From Ruminococcaceae bacterium UBA1767 (GTDB lineage: Bacteria; Bacillota; Clostridia; Oscillospirales; Acutalibacteraceae): 30,576 bases of DNA. The position numbers were made by a program, and so were the translations under genes. Positions 8,476 to 19,800 of this stretch are shown here, piece by piece. Positions within the stretch are counted from its first letter, which is position 1; every line of letters begins with the position of its first letter. The stretch is taken from contig DCGX01000073.1 of the NCBI GenBank assembly GCA_002315505.1, positions 1-30,576 of the forward strand, written 5' to 3'. The notes beneath the pieces are model-generated. The model was not told the origin of the DNA. It saw nothing but the letters and a program-made list of their open reading frames with translations, and did not search any database.

Positions 8476-8491
8476 TACGTTAGTACGCAAG
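8474..8491. promoter_or_regulatory. Candidate operator: inverted repeat at the permease transcription start
   Basis: CTTACGT-TAGT-ACGCAAG, a 7-4-7 inverted repeat with one mismatch, overlaps the end of the -10 box and the expected start site. The position suits a repressor. The regulator is unknown. Confidence 0.35.
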
Positions 8492-8513
8492 AAAATTGAA
8501 AGGAGTGTTTTCT

Positions 8514-9923
8514 ATGGCGGAATTAAAGAGAAAATATGGCTTATTTACTGCTATGTGTATGGTTGTCGGCGTAGTAATAGGCTCCGGTGTTTTTTTCAAA
8601 GCGGAAAAAATGCTTTCAATCACAAAAGGTGATCTTCCGGTCGCTTTGCTTGCATGGGTAATCGGCGGTATCGTAATGGTAATCAGCGGTTATACCTTTG
8701 CAGTTATGGGAAGTAAATATGAAAAAGTTAATGGTCTTGTTGACTATGCAGAGGCTCTCGTAGGTCCCCGCTATGCGTACATGACAGGTTGGTTTATGGC
8801 TACAATCTACTACCCTGCCATGACGTCGGCACTTGCATGGCTCTCAGCAAGATATACAATGTCACTTTTCGGATATGGTGCGGCTTCTGCCGAAACAATG
8901 ACACTTGCGGCGGTTTATCTCATTATGAGCTTCGCAATTAATACGCTTTCACCTAAGCTCGCAGGTACATTCCAGGTTTCAACCACAGTTATTAAGCTCA
9001 TCCCACTTCTTCTGATGGCTATTGTCGGTACATTTTACGGTCTTAAAACTCACACTACCTTAGATAATTTTAACTCTGTAGTAAATGAAGCAGGTCAGAT
9101 GATACCGAGAGTCGGCATTTCATGGAATCTTATTTTAAAAGGTGTTTGCACGTCGGTTTTTGCTTATGAGGGATGGATTGTTGCCACAACAATAAATGCC
9201 GAGCTTAAGGATTCTAAAAAGAATCTTCCGCGTGCACTCGTTCTCGGAACAATAATTGTTGTTTCTGTTTATCTTCTTTATTATCTCGGAATTTCCGGTT
9301 CAGTTAGCACTGCCGATTTACTTTCGACGGATGAAAGCGGAAATACACTCGGTGCAGGCTATGCCTTCAGGCAAATGTTCGGCAGCATTGCAGGAACAAT
9401 TCTTACTGTATTCATTGCTGTTTCTTGTCTTGGAACTCTGAACGGACTTACACTCGGTTGCGGTCGTGGATTCTATTCACTCGCAGCGAGAAACTGCGGA
9501 CCTTCTCCGAGGCATCTTTCAAAAATTGACGAAGCTACACATATGCCCTCTAACGCGGGTATTGTTGCACTTTTGTTTAATATTTTATGGATGTTCTACT
9601 TCTATATGGCGAATCTTACCGACATCCCGACAAAGGTTTCCGGCTTCGGTGCAAACTTCCTGTTTGATTCAACAGAACTTCCTCTTATTTGTGTTTATAC
9701 CTTCTACTTTCCTATATACATTATGTTCATCATCAAAGGTAAAGGCCTTAATCCGTTCAAGAGAATAGCCATGCCTGTTCTTTCGATTTTTGGCTCAATT
9801 CTGTTTATTTATGCGGCTATTGATGCACACGGCACAAAGAACATCGGATTCATAATCATTTTCGCAATAATAATGATTATCGGTGCCTGTATGTACAGAA
9901 AGAGTCCTTCCGAAGGAAAATAA
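8514..9923 (+). CDS. APC-superfamily amino acid permease
   Basis: 469 residues from the ATG at 8514, which has AAAGGAG 8 bases upstream; an in-frame TTG at 8496 lies before that Shine-Dalgarno and is rejected. About 12 membrane segments. The first helix carries the APC signature VVIGSGVFF, the unwound glycine-rich stretch that binds the amino-acid backbone. 'FAYEGWIVATTINAELKDSKKNLPRAL' near the middle is the helix-6/loop region typical of LAT/AAT-type exchangers. It is a cytoplasmic-membrane transporter, probably for amino acids or peptide-derived amines. It has its own promoter and terminator, so it is monocistronic. Confidence 0.9.
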   Translation: MAELKRKYGLFTAMCMVVGVVIGSGVFFKAEKMLSITKGDLPVALLAWVIGGIVMVISGYTFAVMGSKYEKVNGLVDYAEALVGPRYAYMTGWFMATIYYPAMTSALAWLSARYTMSLFGYGAASAETMTLAAVYLIMSFAINTLSPKLAGTFQVSTTVIKLIPLLLMAIVGTFYGLKTHTTLDNFNSVVNEAGQMIPRVGISWNLILKGVCTSVFAYEGWIVATTINAELKDSKKNLPRALVLGTIIVVSVYLLYYLGISGSVSTADLLSTDESGNTLGAGYAFRQMFGSIAGTILTVFIAVSCLGTLNGLTLGCGRGFYSLAARNCGPSPRHLSKIDEATHMPSNAGIVALLFNILWMFYFYMANLTDIPTKVSGFGANFLFDSTELPLICVYTFYFPIYIMFIIKGKGLNPFKRIAMPVLSIFGSILFIYAAIDAHGTKNIGFIIIFAIIMIIGACMYRKSPSEGK

Positions 9924-9938
9924 AATATACAAAAAGGC

Positions 9939-9966
9939 AGCAGAGTCAAATCGGCTCTGCTTTTTT
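9939..9966 (+). terminator. Intrinsic terminator of the permease gene
   Basis: AGCAGAG pairs with CTCTGCT (7 bp, extendable by two pairs) around a short loop and is followed by a run of T. It overlaps the start of the next promoter region. Confidence 0.88.
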
Positions 9967-9967
9967 G

Positions 9968-9995
9968 TTGACAAAAATAAAATTAATGTTAAAAT
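9968..9995 (+). promoter_or_regulatory. Promoter of the amidohydrolase gene
   Basis: TTGACA (9968-9973), 16-base spacer, TAAAAT (9990-9995), immediately downstream of the preceding terminator. Same layout as the promoter at 3926. Confidence 0.75.
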
Positions 9996-10026
9996 ACTTG
10001 ATATAAAGTCAAGCGAGGTAATGCAA

Positions 10027-10815
10027 ATGATTATTGATGCACATTGTCATATATATCCCGATAAAATAGCCGTCAAGGCCTCTCAAAGCACAGGAAATTT
10101 TTATTCAATACCAATGAGGTATGATGGTACAATCCTCCAGATGCTTTCAGCAGGCAACGAGGCAGGCATCGACAAATTCATTGTTGAATCCGTCGCAACA
10201 ACCCCGAAGCAGGTTAGCTCTATTAATCATTTTGTTGCTGACACAGTTAATAATTATCCCGACAAAATGTACGGACTCGGAACGCTCCATCCTAACAGCG
10301 AAGATATTGATGCCGATATTGATGAATTGCAGTCACTCGGTTTAAAGGGAGTTAAGCTCCATCCCGATATTCAGAAATTCAAGCTCGACGACTATCGTTG
10401 TCTTAAAATATATGAAATCTGTGAGAAACGCAACATTCCTATTCTCATTCATACGGGCGACAGCCGATATGATTATTCAAACCCAAACAGGCTCAAGCCA
10501 ATTCTTGAAATATATAAGAACCTAATTATTGTAGGTGCTCATTTCGGCGGGTATTCGATATGGGAGGAAGCCGCAGAGCAATTACATGGTATTGAAAATT
10601 TGTTTGTGGATTGTTCGTCCTCTTTCTTCGCATTGAGTGATGAAACAATCATAAAGCTGATTAATATGTATGGTACTGACAAAGTTCTTTTCGGAACAGA
10701 TTATCCTATGTGGAATATGAAGGAAAATGTTGACCGACTTCTTTCACTCGGCTTCAGTGATGAAGAGCTTGAAAAAATGTTTTACAAAAATGCAGTAAAG
10801 GTATTTTCTTTATAA
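10027..10815 (+). CDS. Metal-dependent amidohydrolase (Amidohydro_2 family)
   Basis: 262 residues. The ATG at 10027 is preferred because GCGAGG lies about 8 bases upstream; the ATG at 10021 is too close, and the longer reading frame back to 9883 would cross the previous gene's terminator and this gene's promoter. A TIM-barrel metallohydrolase with the full ligand set: H6-C-H8 on strand 1, H112 (VKLHPD), H142 (ILIHTGD), H172 (GAHFGG) and D225 (FGTDYP). Such enzymes hydrolyse or decarboxylate small cyclic or carboxylated substrates in the cytoplasm; the actual substrate is unknown. It is monocistronic and shares a bidirectional terminator with the convergent giant gene. Confidence 0.88.
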   Translation: MIIDAHCHIYPDKIAVKASQSTGNFYSIPMRYDGTILQMLSAGNEAGIDKFIVESVATTPKQVSSINHFVADTVNNYPDKMYGLGTLHPNSEDIDADIDELQSLGLKGVKLHPDIQKFKLDDYRCLKIYEICEKRNIPILIHTGDSRYDYSNPNRLKPILEIYKNLIIVGAHFGGYSIWEEAAEQLHGIENLFVDCSSSFFALSDETIIKLINMYGTDKVLFGTDYPMWNMKENVDRLLSLGFSDEELEKMFYKNAVKVFSL

Positions 10816-10830
10816 TCCGAATATAAAAGC

Positions 10831-10858
10831 AGAGAGCAGAGTGAAAACTCTGCTCTCT
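10831..10858. terminator. Bidirectional terminator between the amidohydrolase and the giant gene
   Basis: A perfect 12-bp stem (AGAGAGCAGAGT with ACTCTGCTCTCT) capped by a GAAA tetraloop, with TATTGTTTTT on the plus side and GCTTTTATATT on the minus side. Only 51 bases separate the two convergent coding regions. Confidence 0.88.
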
Positions 10859-10866
10859 TATTGTTT

Positions 10867-13800
10867 TTAAATGACTGTTGCGTGAAGGTCCTCGTAAACT
10901 CCACTTGCGAATGAAGATAAATCAGAACGGGTTCTGATTGTAAGTCGCCAATCTCCATAGGTGTAGAAGTTTAACTTGATATTCCATGTTCTTTCGCCAT
11001 CAGAATCTGTTGTCAGGCCTTCAGTTCTTGCATCGTATGTCCATGTGTTACCATTCACATCAACAAACTGAATTTTCATAACATCTGTAGATGTTGTAAT
11101 TGTGACATCATGTCTGCCTACAAGCATTCTTCCGTTGTTATCCTTAGGTGTCTTACCATCGCCGGCAACCATACCTGAAACAACCATTGAATGAATTGTA
11201 AGGTCCGGTGCATCCTTTGCCGTGATTACAAGCTCAACATAGTTGGAGCTATCCGAATCTCCGTACCTTGCAGATACATAGTAAGTTGAAGATGTCTTGT
11301 CAACATAAACCAATACCTGCCAGATTTCAGAACCATCAGTCTTCTCGATTGCGGCATCGGCTCTCTCGACAACAATTGCATTTGTCGGATCATCCTTGTC
11401 AACGAGCTTAACCATATCAGGACTTCCGCTTACCTTAACATCAACAACCGCATTCGTGTTAATTGAAGGAATGTCCTCTACAGATGCGCTTATTACGGAT
11501 GTATTTGTAACACCATCGTAAAGGTTAACGGTCACACCGTTGAGTGTGAATGTATATGCTCCGTCAAAGTTGAATTCCTTATCATCAACCGTAAGGATGA
11601 TAATACCGTTTTCATCAGATGTTACACTCAAATCAGACTTATTGGTTGCGCTGTCAGTTACTGTCAGCTGATAGGTCTTATTCGGAACACCTGTTGAGAG
11701 TTTAACTTCATTTCCGGTAGTCTTGAATTCATTTCCGCTGAATGAAGAATTCTCATCTGTGATGAAGGAAATTGTTGCACCCGAAAGTGACATTGTATCA
11801 ATTCCGCTTCCGCCGTATTCAAGAATTGAAATCTCATTTGAAGAAATACTGCTCAGCTTCGGTGAATTTGCATCGAGCTTCGGTGTTTTAACTATTCCGT
11901 CATAAATGTTACCCCATCTGTCAACAAGGTGAACATAAGTGTACGCCTCGCTTGCAGGATAATAGTTAAAGCTGTAGTTAGTACCCCACGGAATAAATCC
12001 TAAGCCATTACCTGTTACTCCTTCGCCAACGGTGATGTTTGTGCCGACAAACACACTATTAATTGCCTGTTTTTCAAGCATAGTGTTATATGCCGCAATA
12101 CAACCGCTTGCATTTGCACTATAGAAGTCAGGATAATACTTATTCGAAAGGTACTTATTCAATTCACTGTTAAAGGTATTCTTAAATACCATATTCGTCA
12201 GTGTCGGATCCTTACTCTTTGCATAAGCGAATGCCGCATTGTAAAGGTTGTTGTAAGCAGTATTATAATCATTGTAATTTTTATACATTGCTGCAAACTT
12301 TGTCGGATTGAGATTGAGATTTGTAATTGCCTGGTTTACAGTAGTAATACCGCTCGAACCTGCGAACGTGTAAGTGAATGAACCGTATCCTGTCTGACCG
12401 AAGGTTTCATCGTCAACAGTATAAACTGTATCTCCCTTTGCAGGAAGCTCCCAGTTGGATGCACCGCCTGCACTTCTGATTAAATGATACTGATTAAGGA
12501 ACTTATCTCCGTTATATGACATACCCTCTGCCTTAAGATTTTCTGTGTTGTGGTAGTCAATGATAATTGTAATTGACTGACCATCTGTACCTGCTGTTGC
12601 AACAGGAATATCCTTTACCTCGCTATTTGACAAAGCTGACTTTGTAGCAACATTTCCGCCGCCGTAAACATCATCATGTGCCTTAACAGAATATGCAACA
12701 GTTGACTTATCCTTTGCTGAAGTAAAGTCAGCACAAAGAACAACCTGTGACTTTCTGTTGTAGTAGTTATTTTCAGCATTTGCCGAATCATAACTATAAG
12801 TAACATTTGCGTTGTTTACGCCATCCTGGAATGTAATCGAAGTGGATGTACCCATGTTATTCGACAAGTACGTTCCATAAAGGTTAGTTCCGATATAAGT
12901 TGACTGAAGAAGTACTTCACCACTTGCGCCACCATTTGAAGCAGGTGCGGAAGCCGTTGCAACTGTCGGATAACTTGTGTTTGTCGTTGTTATGTTTGCC
13001 GAAGTAATTACACTACCCGAAACATCAGCCTCATTTACATCGAGAACGATTTCCGGATTTGGGTTGTTTGTATAACAATAATATGTGTAATTGCCCTTGC
13101 CGGAATATACATAATTTACACCGTAAATATCTTCACTTGATTCAAGTGCTGTTCTGACAGCCTCTGTTGTTTCGGAAACATTATAAATCGGCTTTGATGT
13201 TTCAACAGTTGACCTTGTCTTATAGCCTTCTGCCATAGCAAGAACTTTGGAATTTAGGTCGGCCTGGTTTTCGATTGTCAATGACTTATTTGCAATCATT
13301 GCCTCGCCTGCTGCCTTTGCACTCTTGATTGTATTAAGAACTGATGTTGCATAATGGTTAAGGTTCATATCTGCAACAGAGTGTCTGTTTCCGTCAAGAG
13401 CATAGAAATTGTTGAAGTATTCTGACTGAAGCGGTTTGAGGTTATTGCTCAAATTCGTAACAGCTGTACTCAACTTAGAATCCTTTGCCTTGATAATATT
13501 TATCAAATCAAGCAACGCATTTGCAGTTGTCGAGCTGTTCTGTCTGCCTGCAACAAAATTGTTGTAAGCTGTATTGTACTCGCTTACAGCTTCATTATAC
13601 GCATCAATGTAATCCTCGTCATACTTCAATGTTTCTTCCGGAGCCATCTTAGTACCGTCAGCATTGTAGCCCTTTTCAACCGTAATCTTCTGCTTTGGAA
13701 GCTCTGAATTCTTGTTAATATCTGCATCAAACGTTACAAGATAAATTGCATACAATATAGAATCTGCAATCTTTGATGAGCCTGTCAATACAATATTCTG

Positions 13801-16800
13801 TCCACCGACATACTCAGGTGCAACTGCGTTCTGATTTGTACTCCAACCGAGGAAGAGACAATGCTCTCTTTCAGGCTCTTCGGATGTAACAGTGAAATTG
13901 TTATTGTATGTTCCAACTGCCGCATCCTTTGAAATGTAGAATGCTGTCTTAGTCTGCGGTGATGGAATTGCGGTTTCAACTGTTGCAGGATTTTCCGTTG
14001 TGTCGTTAAGATTGTATGACAAGCTGACATCCTTCTGATAAATTGCATAATGGTTGATATCCGACGAGCTTGGACTTACACCATATGTACTGTTAACAGT
14101 AGTGTTGTTTGCCCACTCCTTGAATGTTCCGCCATCATAATCCGCATCCGGTGTCATCAAATACTTGTCATCAAGATTCGGAGTAATATTAGGCTCCTGT
14201 GCATTTGTATTTGAATATTTAACACCATCTGCCGAATACAGGTTGAAGTTGTAAAGCGGCTGACCCGACTTGTACGCAATCAAATACAGAGAAGTCGATA
14301 CCTTTACATGACTTGTTCCATTATAGTAATGGAAGTATACCGGTGTCGGATTGTTGTAAAGTGCATAGAAGTTATATTCTGTATTTGTATCAGTTGTTGC
14401 ATTAAGAGTTGTAGTGTAGCTTGTTGCCGGTTTTGCGATTGTAGGGAATTCTGATGTTGTGTCAGTTCTCCAACCTGCAAAGTTATAGGTTGTGCTGTTT
14501 CTTGTAAAGTTTGCAGGATTTGCAACAGTTACATCAGTTGATGTTGCACTGTCATAGATTGTAAGCTGTTGCTTTTCATTTGTAATAGCAAGAGTACCGC
14601 TGTTTACAACATAGAAGTTTGCCGTAATAACCTTTGACCAATGGGCGGTCAAGGTTACAGTATAATCCTTTGTCGGAGTAAGATTGAGAACATAAATGCT
14701 GTCATCATTCTTTCCGAACTTAGTTGTACTGTTTGTAATTGCAGTAGTGCTGTTTGCATCAGTTGTGTAATAGCAAGCAGTTGTATAGCCTGCTGTGTCT
14801 GTTGAAAGTGTCCAACCTTCAAATACCCAACCTGTCTTTGTCGGTTTTGTAACCTTAACAGCAGTATCAAACTGACAAGCCTTCGTTGTGCCATCTGCAA
14901 CATCAACATTAGTGCTGTCATTTGTACCGTTGTTCATTACATAACTGATTGTGTAGTCATTAACTGCCCATGCAGCTGTCAATGTTGCATTTCCGTTACC
15001 AACCTTGTAAGTTGACGGAGAATTTTCAAGATTGTTTGTAAGCACAGCCTTGTCAGGTGTTGTGTTTGCATTCCAACCGACAAATGTGTAACCAACCATT
15101 GTAGGTATCGGAAGAGTAACAGTTGAAGAATAATACGGTGTGATTGTCGTTGTAACTGCATTTGTATTACTTGTTGAAGCCTCAACATTTACAGCTGTGT
15201 CCTTAGTAATATCACCTGTTGAAGTGTTAAGGCTTGATGTATAGTAAGTAAATGCGCCCAAGCTTGCCGTATTCTTTGTTGTACCGTTAAGGTTAAGGCT
15301 GATAGTCGGATTATTAAGCTCCCACTGAGCAAACATCTGAATATCCGAATACGGAACAATTGACTCAGATGTATACTGAGTTCCGTAGCCGTTACCCTGA
15401 GCATTCTGATTAGCGAACCAGCCCTTGAAGGTGTAACCCGGTCTTGCAATATTATTAGCGGCATTGTCGCTTGACTTTGTTGACGGAAGCTCGCCGAATG
15501 TTTCGGAATAAATAACATCCTTGTAATAGGTTGTCAAAATTGTATCGTATCCGTCAGTTGATTGAATATTACACGGGTCTGTCAAATCACGGATACTGAT
15601 GTTGCTGTACATAATTGATGCACTGTTGAGCATTCCTGCAACACCATCATAACCCCATGACTGATTTCCGTCACCATATGCACTGTGGTAGAAGAAAATA
15701 GTCAACGTACTTCCAACCATAGTGAATGTTGTGGAAATCTTACTTGTGGTATCGGTACCATTAGATTTAACAAACTTTGCGGCCTGTGGATATGTCATTC
15801 CGCTACCATAGTTTATACCCGCCTTCGGCAATGCCCAATACTGCGTACCTGCACTTGTTGAAACGTTTTCAACATCACAGGTAAATTCGTACTTATGACC
15901 CGAAATAAGAGTCATTGTATAAGTACCGGTATATGGGTGATTGATTGTACCGTGACCTGTCAATGTGAATGTATTGTCAAACATATTTCGTGTTTCCGTA
16001 CCTGCCGCATTGACAGTTACAGGAACAGCCTTGTTCCATTTTTCAAACGGGAACTCGTTTTCATAAAGCAACTGATATATTGCCTTTATCCATTGTGAAT
16101 AAAGAACCATATCATCAGTAACTTTTACATTACTTACCGCATTACCGTATTCATCGGTAACCTGGGTTCCGCCGCCCGGTTCTGTAAACCAACCAACGAA
16201 GTAATAACCGTTACGAACAGGAACTTCGAGTCCGTCAAAGTTATAGCCAACACCTACTCGTGAGTAACGAACATTGAATTTTTCCCAATAGTTTTCATCA
16301 CTGAGAATATCATCCATTGTTGCCGACATAACCTTAACAGGAACAGTTGCATAACCTGCATTGACATTTGATTCGGTAGTTGTAGTAAGACCACCGAGTT
16401 TATTCTTTGAGCTATATGCCGGAGCTGTTACCATATCCGTATTCTGTTCAAAGATAAATGTTTCCTGAACAACAATATTCCAGAACGAAACTGTTGCACC
16501 AGGCGTTTTAACACCAAAGCGAAGCTCCGCATATGGATAATTTTCCGGCAATGTAAACTCACAGGAATACGAGCCTGTGCCACTTAATGTTTTACCCGGA
16601 TAAATCATCTTGCTTCCGTCAATATTAACTGTTGTCGTGTTCGGGAAATAGAATATAAACGGATAAACAGATGCCGAAGTAGTATTTACAACATTATAAT
16701 CGAATGAGAATGTGTACTTAACACCTGTTTTCAACTTAAACTTGTACGAATTAGCCCATCCGTATGTGTTTGTAAATGTATCGGTTGAATCCGAATTTGC

Positions 16801-19800
16801 AGTCATCATAATCGTCTGACTGCCCTTATCAACTATTGTTGTACCTGCATTACTAACAATACTTCTGTCAGATGAGAACATTGTTGTATTTTTCTCATTT
16901 GCAACAGAGAACTGAGTGATTTCATACTGTGTCAGTTTAGTATTAGTTGAGCCAATCTTTACATAATATTGCGTATTTGCCGCCATATCAGTACTATGAA
17001 TATTGATAGCAACAGTAACATAACCGGGAGTTGTGTCATCCTTAACTTCGGATGCAATCTCAGTACCCGATGATGTCAGCACCTTAATATATAATCCGTA
17101 ATCCACCGCTGTAGGAACAAGGTCAATAATAGTAAGGTTCAGATAAACCGTCGTATTTGTTCCGTCAAAGGTCAAATTCGGTGTTCTGATATAGCCGTCC
17201 GTAGTACTTCTGCAAACAAGCATTGCGTCGCCATATGCATCCGAGGTGATTGATGCAGTCGTATTAACTGCACTGTTTTTGAGATATGTCATATCTGCCG
17301 AATCACCGCACATACACTCTGTCCATGCGTTGAAATCGAAATCGTTATCAAGACGAAGCTCACGGTCTCTCGGTCTCCAATGAGCGTAGAGAGTTCTGTC
17401 ACCCTCGGGAACATAGCTTGCCGAGTCAACTCGAACGCCCTCTTCCTGTTCTGTGTACCAACCGAGGAATTCGTAGTCCTCTCTTACCGGTCTCGGCATA
17501 CTGCTGTACTGCTGACCGTAGAAGAGTATTCTTGCATTCGGTGAGAAGATTGAGCTTGCAGTTGAACCGCTGACCTTTTCGTATCTTAACTGGAAATGGT
17601 CAAAGGTATACACCAAACCGTTTCCTGCCGTTGGGGTTGTTTCACACCAGGACCAGAAGTTGATGTGGTCAAGCGAGCCATCATACGAATAGGTTGTTGC
17701 AGAATTGATTATTCCGTTTGGTAAATAATTACTTGCTGCCGAAGACTGATTTCCTGCCGGGAAGTAGTCCTTCCATATGCTTCTGGAATTTGTTCCAGGC
17801 GCGCAATAATTTCCTGAAATTGTCAAATGCTTGCCCGATGTCTTTGAAGCAGTACCGCCAATATAATACAAGCAATCTGTATAAGTACCATTTGTCAGAT
17901 GGCTCATTAGTGACGAGAAGAATGTACCTGTTCCATCCGTAAGTACTCCGTTAAGAGTAAATACATCCGTTTCAAAGTCATAAGTAACCGTAACACCATT
18001 TGTTGTCTTCGTTAAGAATGAATATATTTTATTGTTAGCCGTTGAATATTCACCAACAGGTGCAACATTTACGGGAACAGGATTTCCACTTGCATTGTTG
18101 TAGTTAAGGTCGAAATATGTTGTGTACTGCTCTTTTTCGTAGAAATAGTACAGATACATATCGCCGTCCTGCTGAGTACACCAGTTATATGTAACATCAC
18201 CATAGTTTGCATCCGTGCTGTCCGCAACTACAACACCATGGTTGTCACGATACTGTTTAAGACCCTGGTCGACTCTTGTCAAAGTTAAGTTTCCACCCGA
18301 GATAGTCGGCTGATACTTTGAATACTGTGTTGACGACATAAATGTCGGATTTGTGCTTAACACTGTTCCGTCAGGAATATTGATATAGCTGTTAAATCTT
18401 ACAGCACCCTTATAGTTATATCCCTCAAAGGTATCCTTTGTGAAGTAAACTGAATCACGGGTTGTTGCTGACAATTCATGTGAGCCGAGATTTTCAAGCT
18501 CGAATCCACCATCTTTAAGTGATGTGATACCGATATTAACCTGCTTAACGTTAAGCGGAAGAATGTCAGTACCGCCTGTCTGCTCAACTCCGTTATGGTC
18601 TGCACCACCAACAAGCTTTGCTGTTGTATCAATAAGATTGTCAGCAAGTGTGTCAATCTGTGCCTGTGAGTAATATGAGCCGTAATATCCGTCAAGAAGA
18701 GTCAGAACTGCATAAGCATCATGATAGTATGTCTTGTATGCTTCATAGGTCGAACCTGCGAAGAAGTAACTGTCAAGATTCTCGCACATACCGAGTGCCG
18801 AAACATTCTTGATTGCATTGTTAAGTGCTTCACGGAGCTTCTGCTTGTTAATATGAACAGCCTGCAAGTCCATAACTGAGGAGCCCATACCCTGACGACT
18901 ACTACTTGAGGTGATTTTGTCCCAGTTGGTATAAAGCATTTTTACCGAATAAGTCTGAGTGAAATTCTCTTCTCTTATATCCTCAGGCCATGCACCTGCA
19001 TATCTGATACCTTCGGTTTCATTGAAGCTGAACTTATCATCCTGTCCTGCTGAAATCTGACTTGCAATTATTTCGCCATAGTCATAAAATACTGTACTCC
19101 ATGAACCGGTATTACTTTTATACCTACCTGTATCAAAACCATTTCTTCTCGATGCTGACCCCGAAGTATCTCTGCCTGTATAATTTGCAACATACCAACC
19201 ACCGGAGTTGCCGTCAGAACTCGCATCACTGGTTACAGTTAAGCCAACACCAAGATTAGGAATCTGTGAAAGATTTGTATATCGGCTTGTATCAATATAG
19301 ATAACACCGCTCGCAGGATTGTAATTCTTTACAACATTATAATCTTTTCCGCTACAACCTACATAACAAAGGCTTCTCTGTGGGAATGTTGATGATGAAT
19401 CATATGTTTTAGAACCGTAGTCACCCGGACATTTATTGTTCGGTTGTGCGTTAAAACGAATGTGCTGTGAAGCGCCACTTTGCAAATTCGTACCTGTAAA
19501 CAAAGCATAATATTCCGAAGCGCCTGTGCCGTAAGTAATTGTTCCGATATTTGTTCTGTGTTGACTACCCGAAACAGTGCTGTTACCGCCGACATACGCC
19601 TGGTTTGAAGCACTCAGGAATGCCGATGCACCACTATCACCTGTAAATATCGGATATCTCATCTCATAGTATCTGTCACTTGCATCACCGTCGTCTTCGG
19701 TTAAAGTAACAGATGTAGCTTCATTCATATAATGAAATCCGCTAATCCATGCAAGCGAAGAAGCATAACGGTCACTGTAGTCTACATCGGTAGCACAGAC

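Noticed and set aside
9883..10026. N-terminal extension of the amidohydrolase back to 9883
   Set aside because: It overlaps the end of the permease gene, a strong terminator and a good promoter, and the Shine-Dalgarno sits just before 10027.
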